This document shows, piece after piece, positions 5,187 to 5,195 of a stretch of DNA of 5,195 nt (its first letter is position 1; every line of letters starts with the position of its first letter). Under the pieces are notes generated by a model, which ran no database searches, was not told the origin of the DNA, and saw nothing but the letters and a program-made list of their open reading frames with translations. Position numbers and translations under genes: made by a program. Source of the stretch: Thioalkalivibrio sp. (lineage in GTDB: Bacteria > Pseudomonadota > Gammaproteobacteria > Ectothiorhodospirales > Ectothiorhodospiraceae); the NCBI GenBank assembly GCA_007120575.1, contig SKNJ01000064.1, positions 1 through 5,195 of the forward strand, read 5' to 3'.

Positions 5187-5195
5187 CCGTTTTCC

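Overview
The window is high-GC DNA with G/C-rich third codon positions. The proteins are of gammaproteobacterial type, and the pilin and the ATPase tail are strongly acidic. Together with the repeat family this fits a (halo)alkaliphilic gammaproteobacterium such as the Ectothiorhodospiraceae (Thioalkalivibrio-like). That placement is inference, not proof.

Layout. Positions 1-173 hold one copy of a compound repeat that probably continues upstream of the window. It is followed by about 140 nt of leader containing one perfect hairpin. Three same-strand genes of the type IV pilus / type II secretion superfamily follow: a GspE/PilB-type assembly ATPase with a duplicated MshEN c-di-GMP-binding region (311-2488), a GspF/PilC-type membrane platform protein (2498-3727), and, after a 210-nt structured leader, a small MshA-like major-pilin candidate (3938-4330). 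The repeat family returns directly behind the pilin stop, with one truncated and two full copies (4341-4660). A convergent gene for a YaiI/YqxD (UPF0178) family protein occupies 4687-5145 on the minus strand.

How the genes work together. The ATPase and platform form the inner-membrane motor that would polymerise the pilin. The order ATPase-platform-pilin and the MshEN repeats resemble the core of MSHA pilus loci, so fibre assembly is predicted to respond to cyclic di-GMP. Prepilin peptidase, secretin and alignment-complex genes are absent here and would have to act from elsewhere in the genome.

The most interesting non-coding signal is the repeat family. It consists of paired inverted REP-like hairpins, each starting with GGAG, whose stems show compensatory base changes between copies. 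Neighbouring pairs are separated by a further hairpin with CCCCGACG/CGTCGGGG arms, giving a 135-bp period. The repeats lie in the same orientation on both sides of the three-gene pilus cluster.
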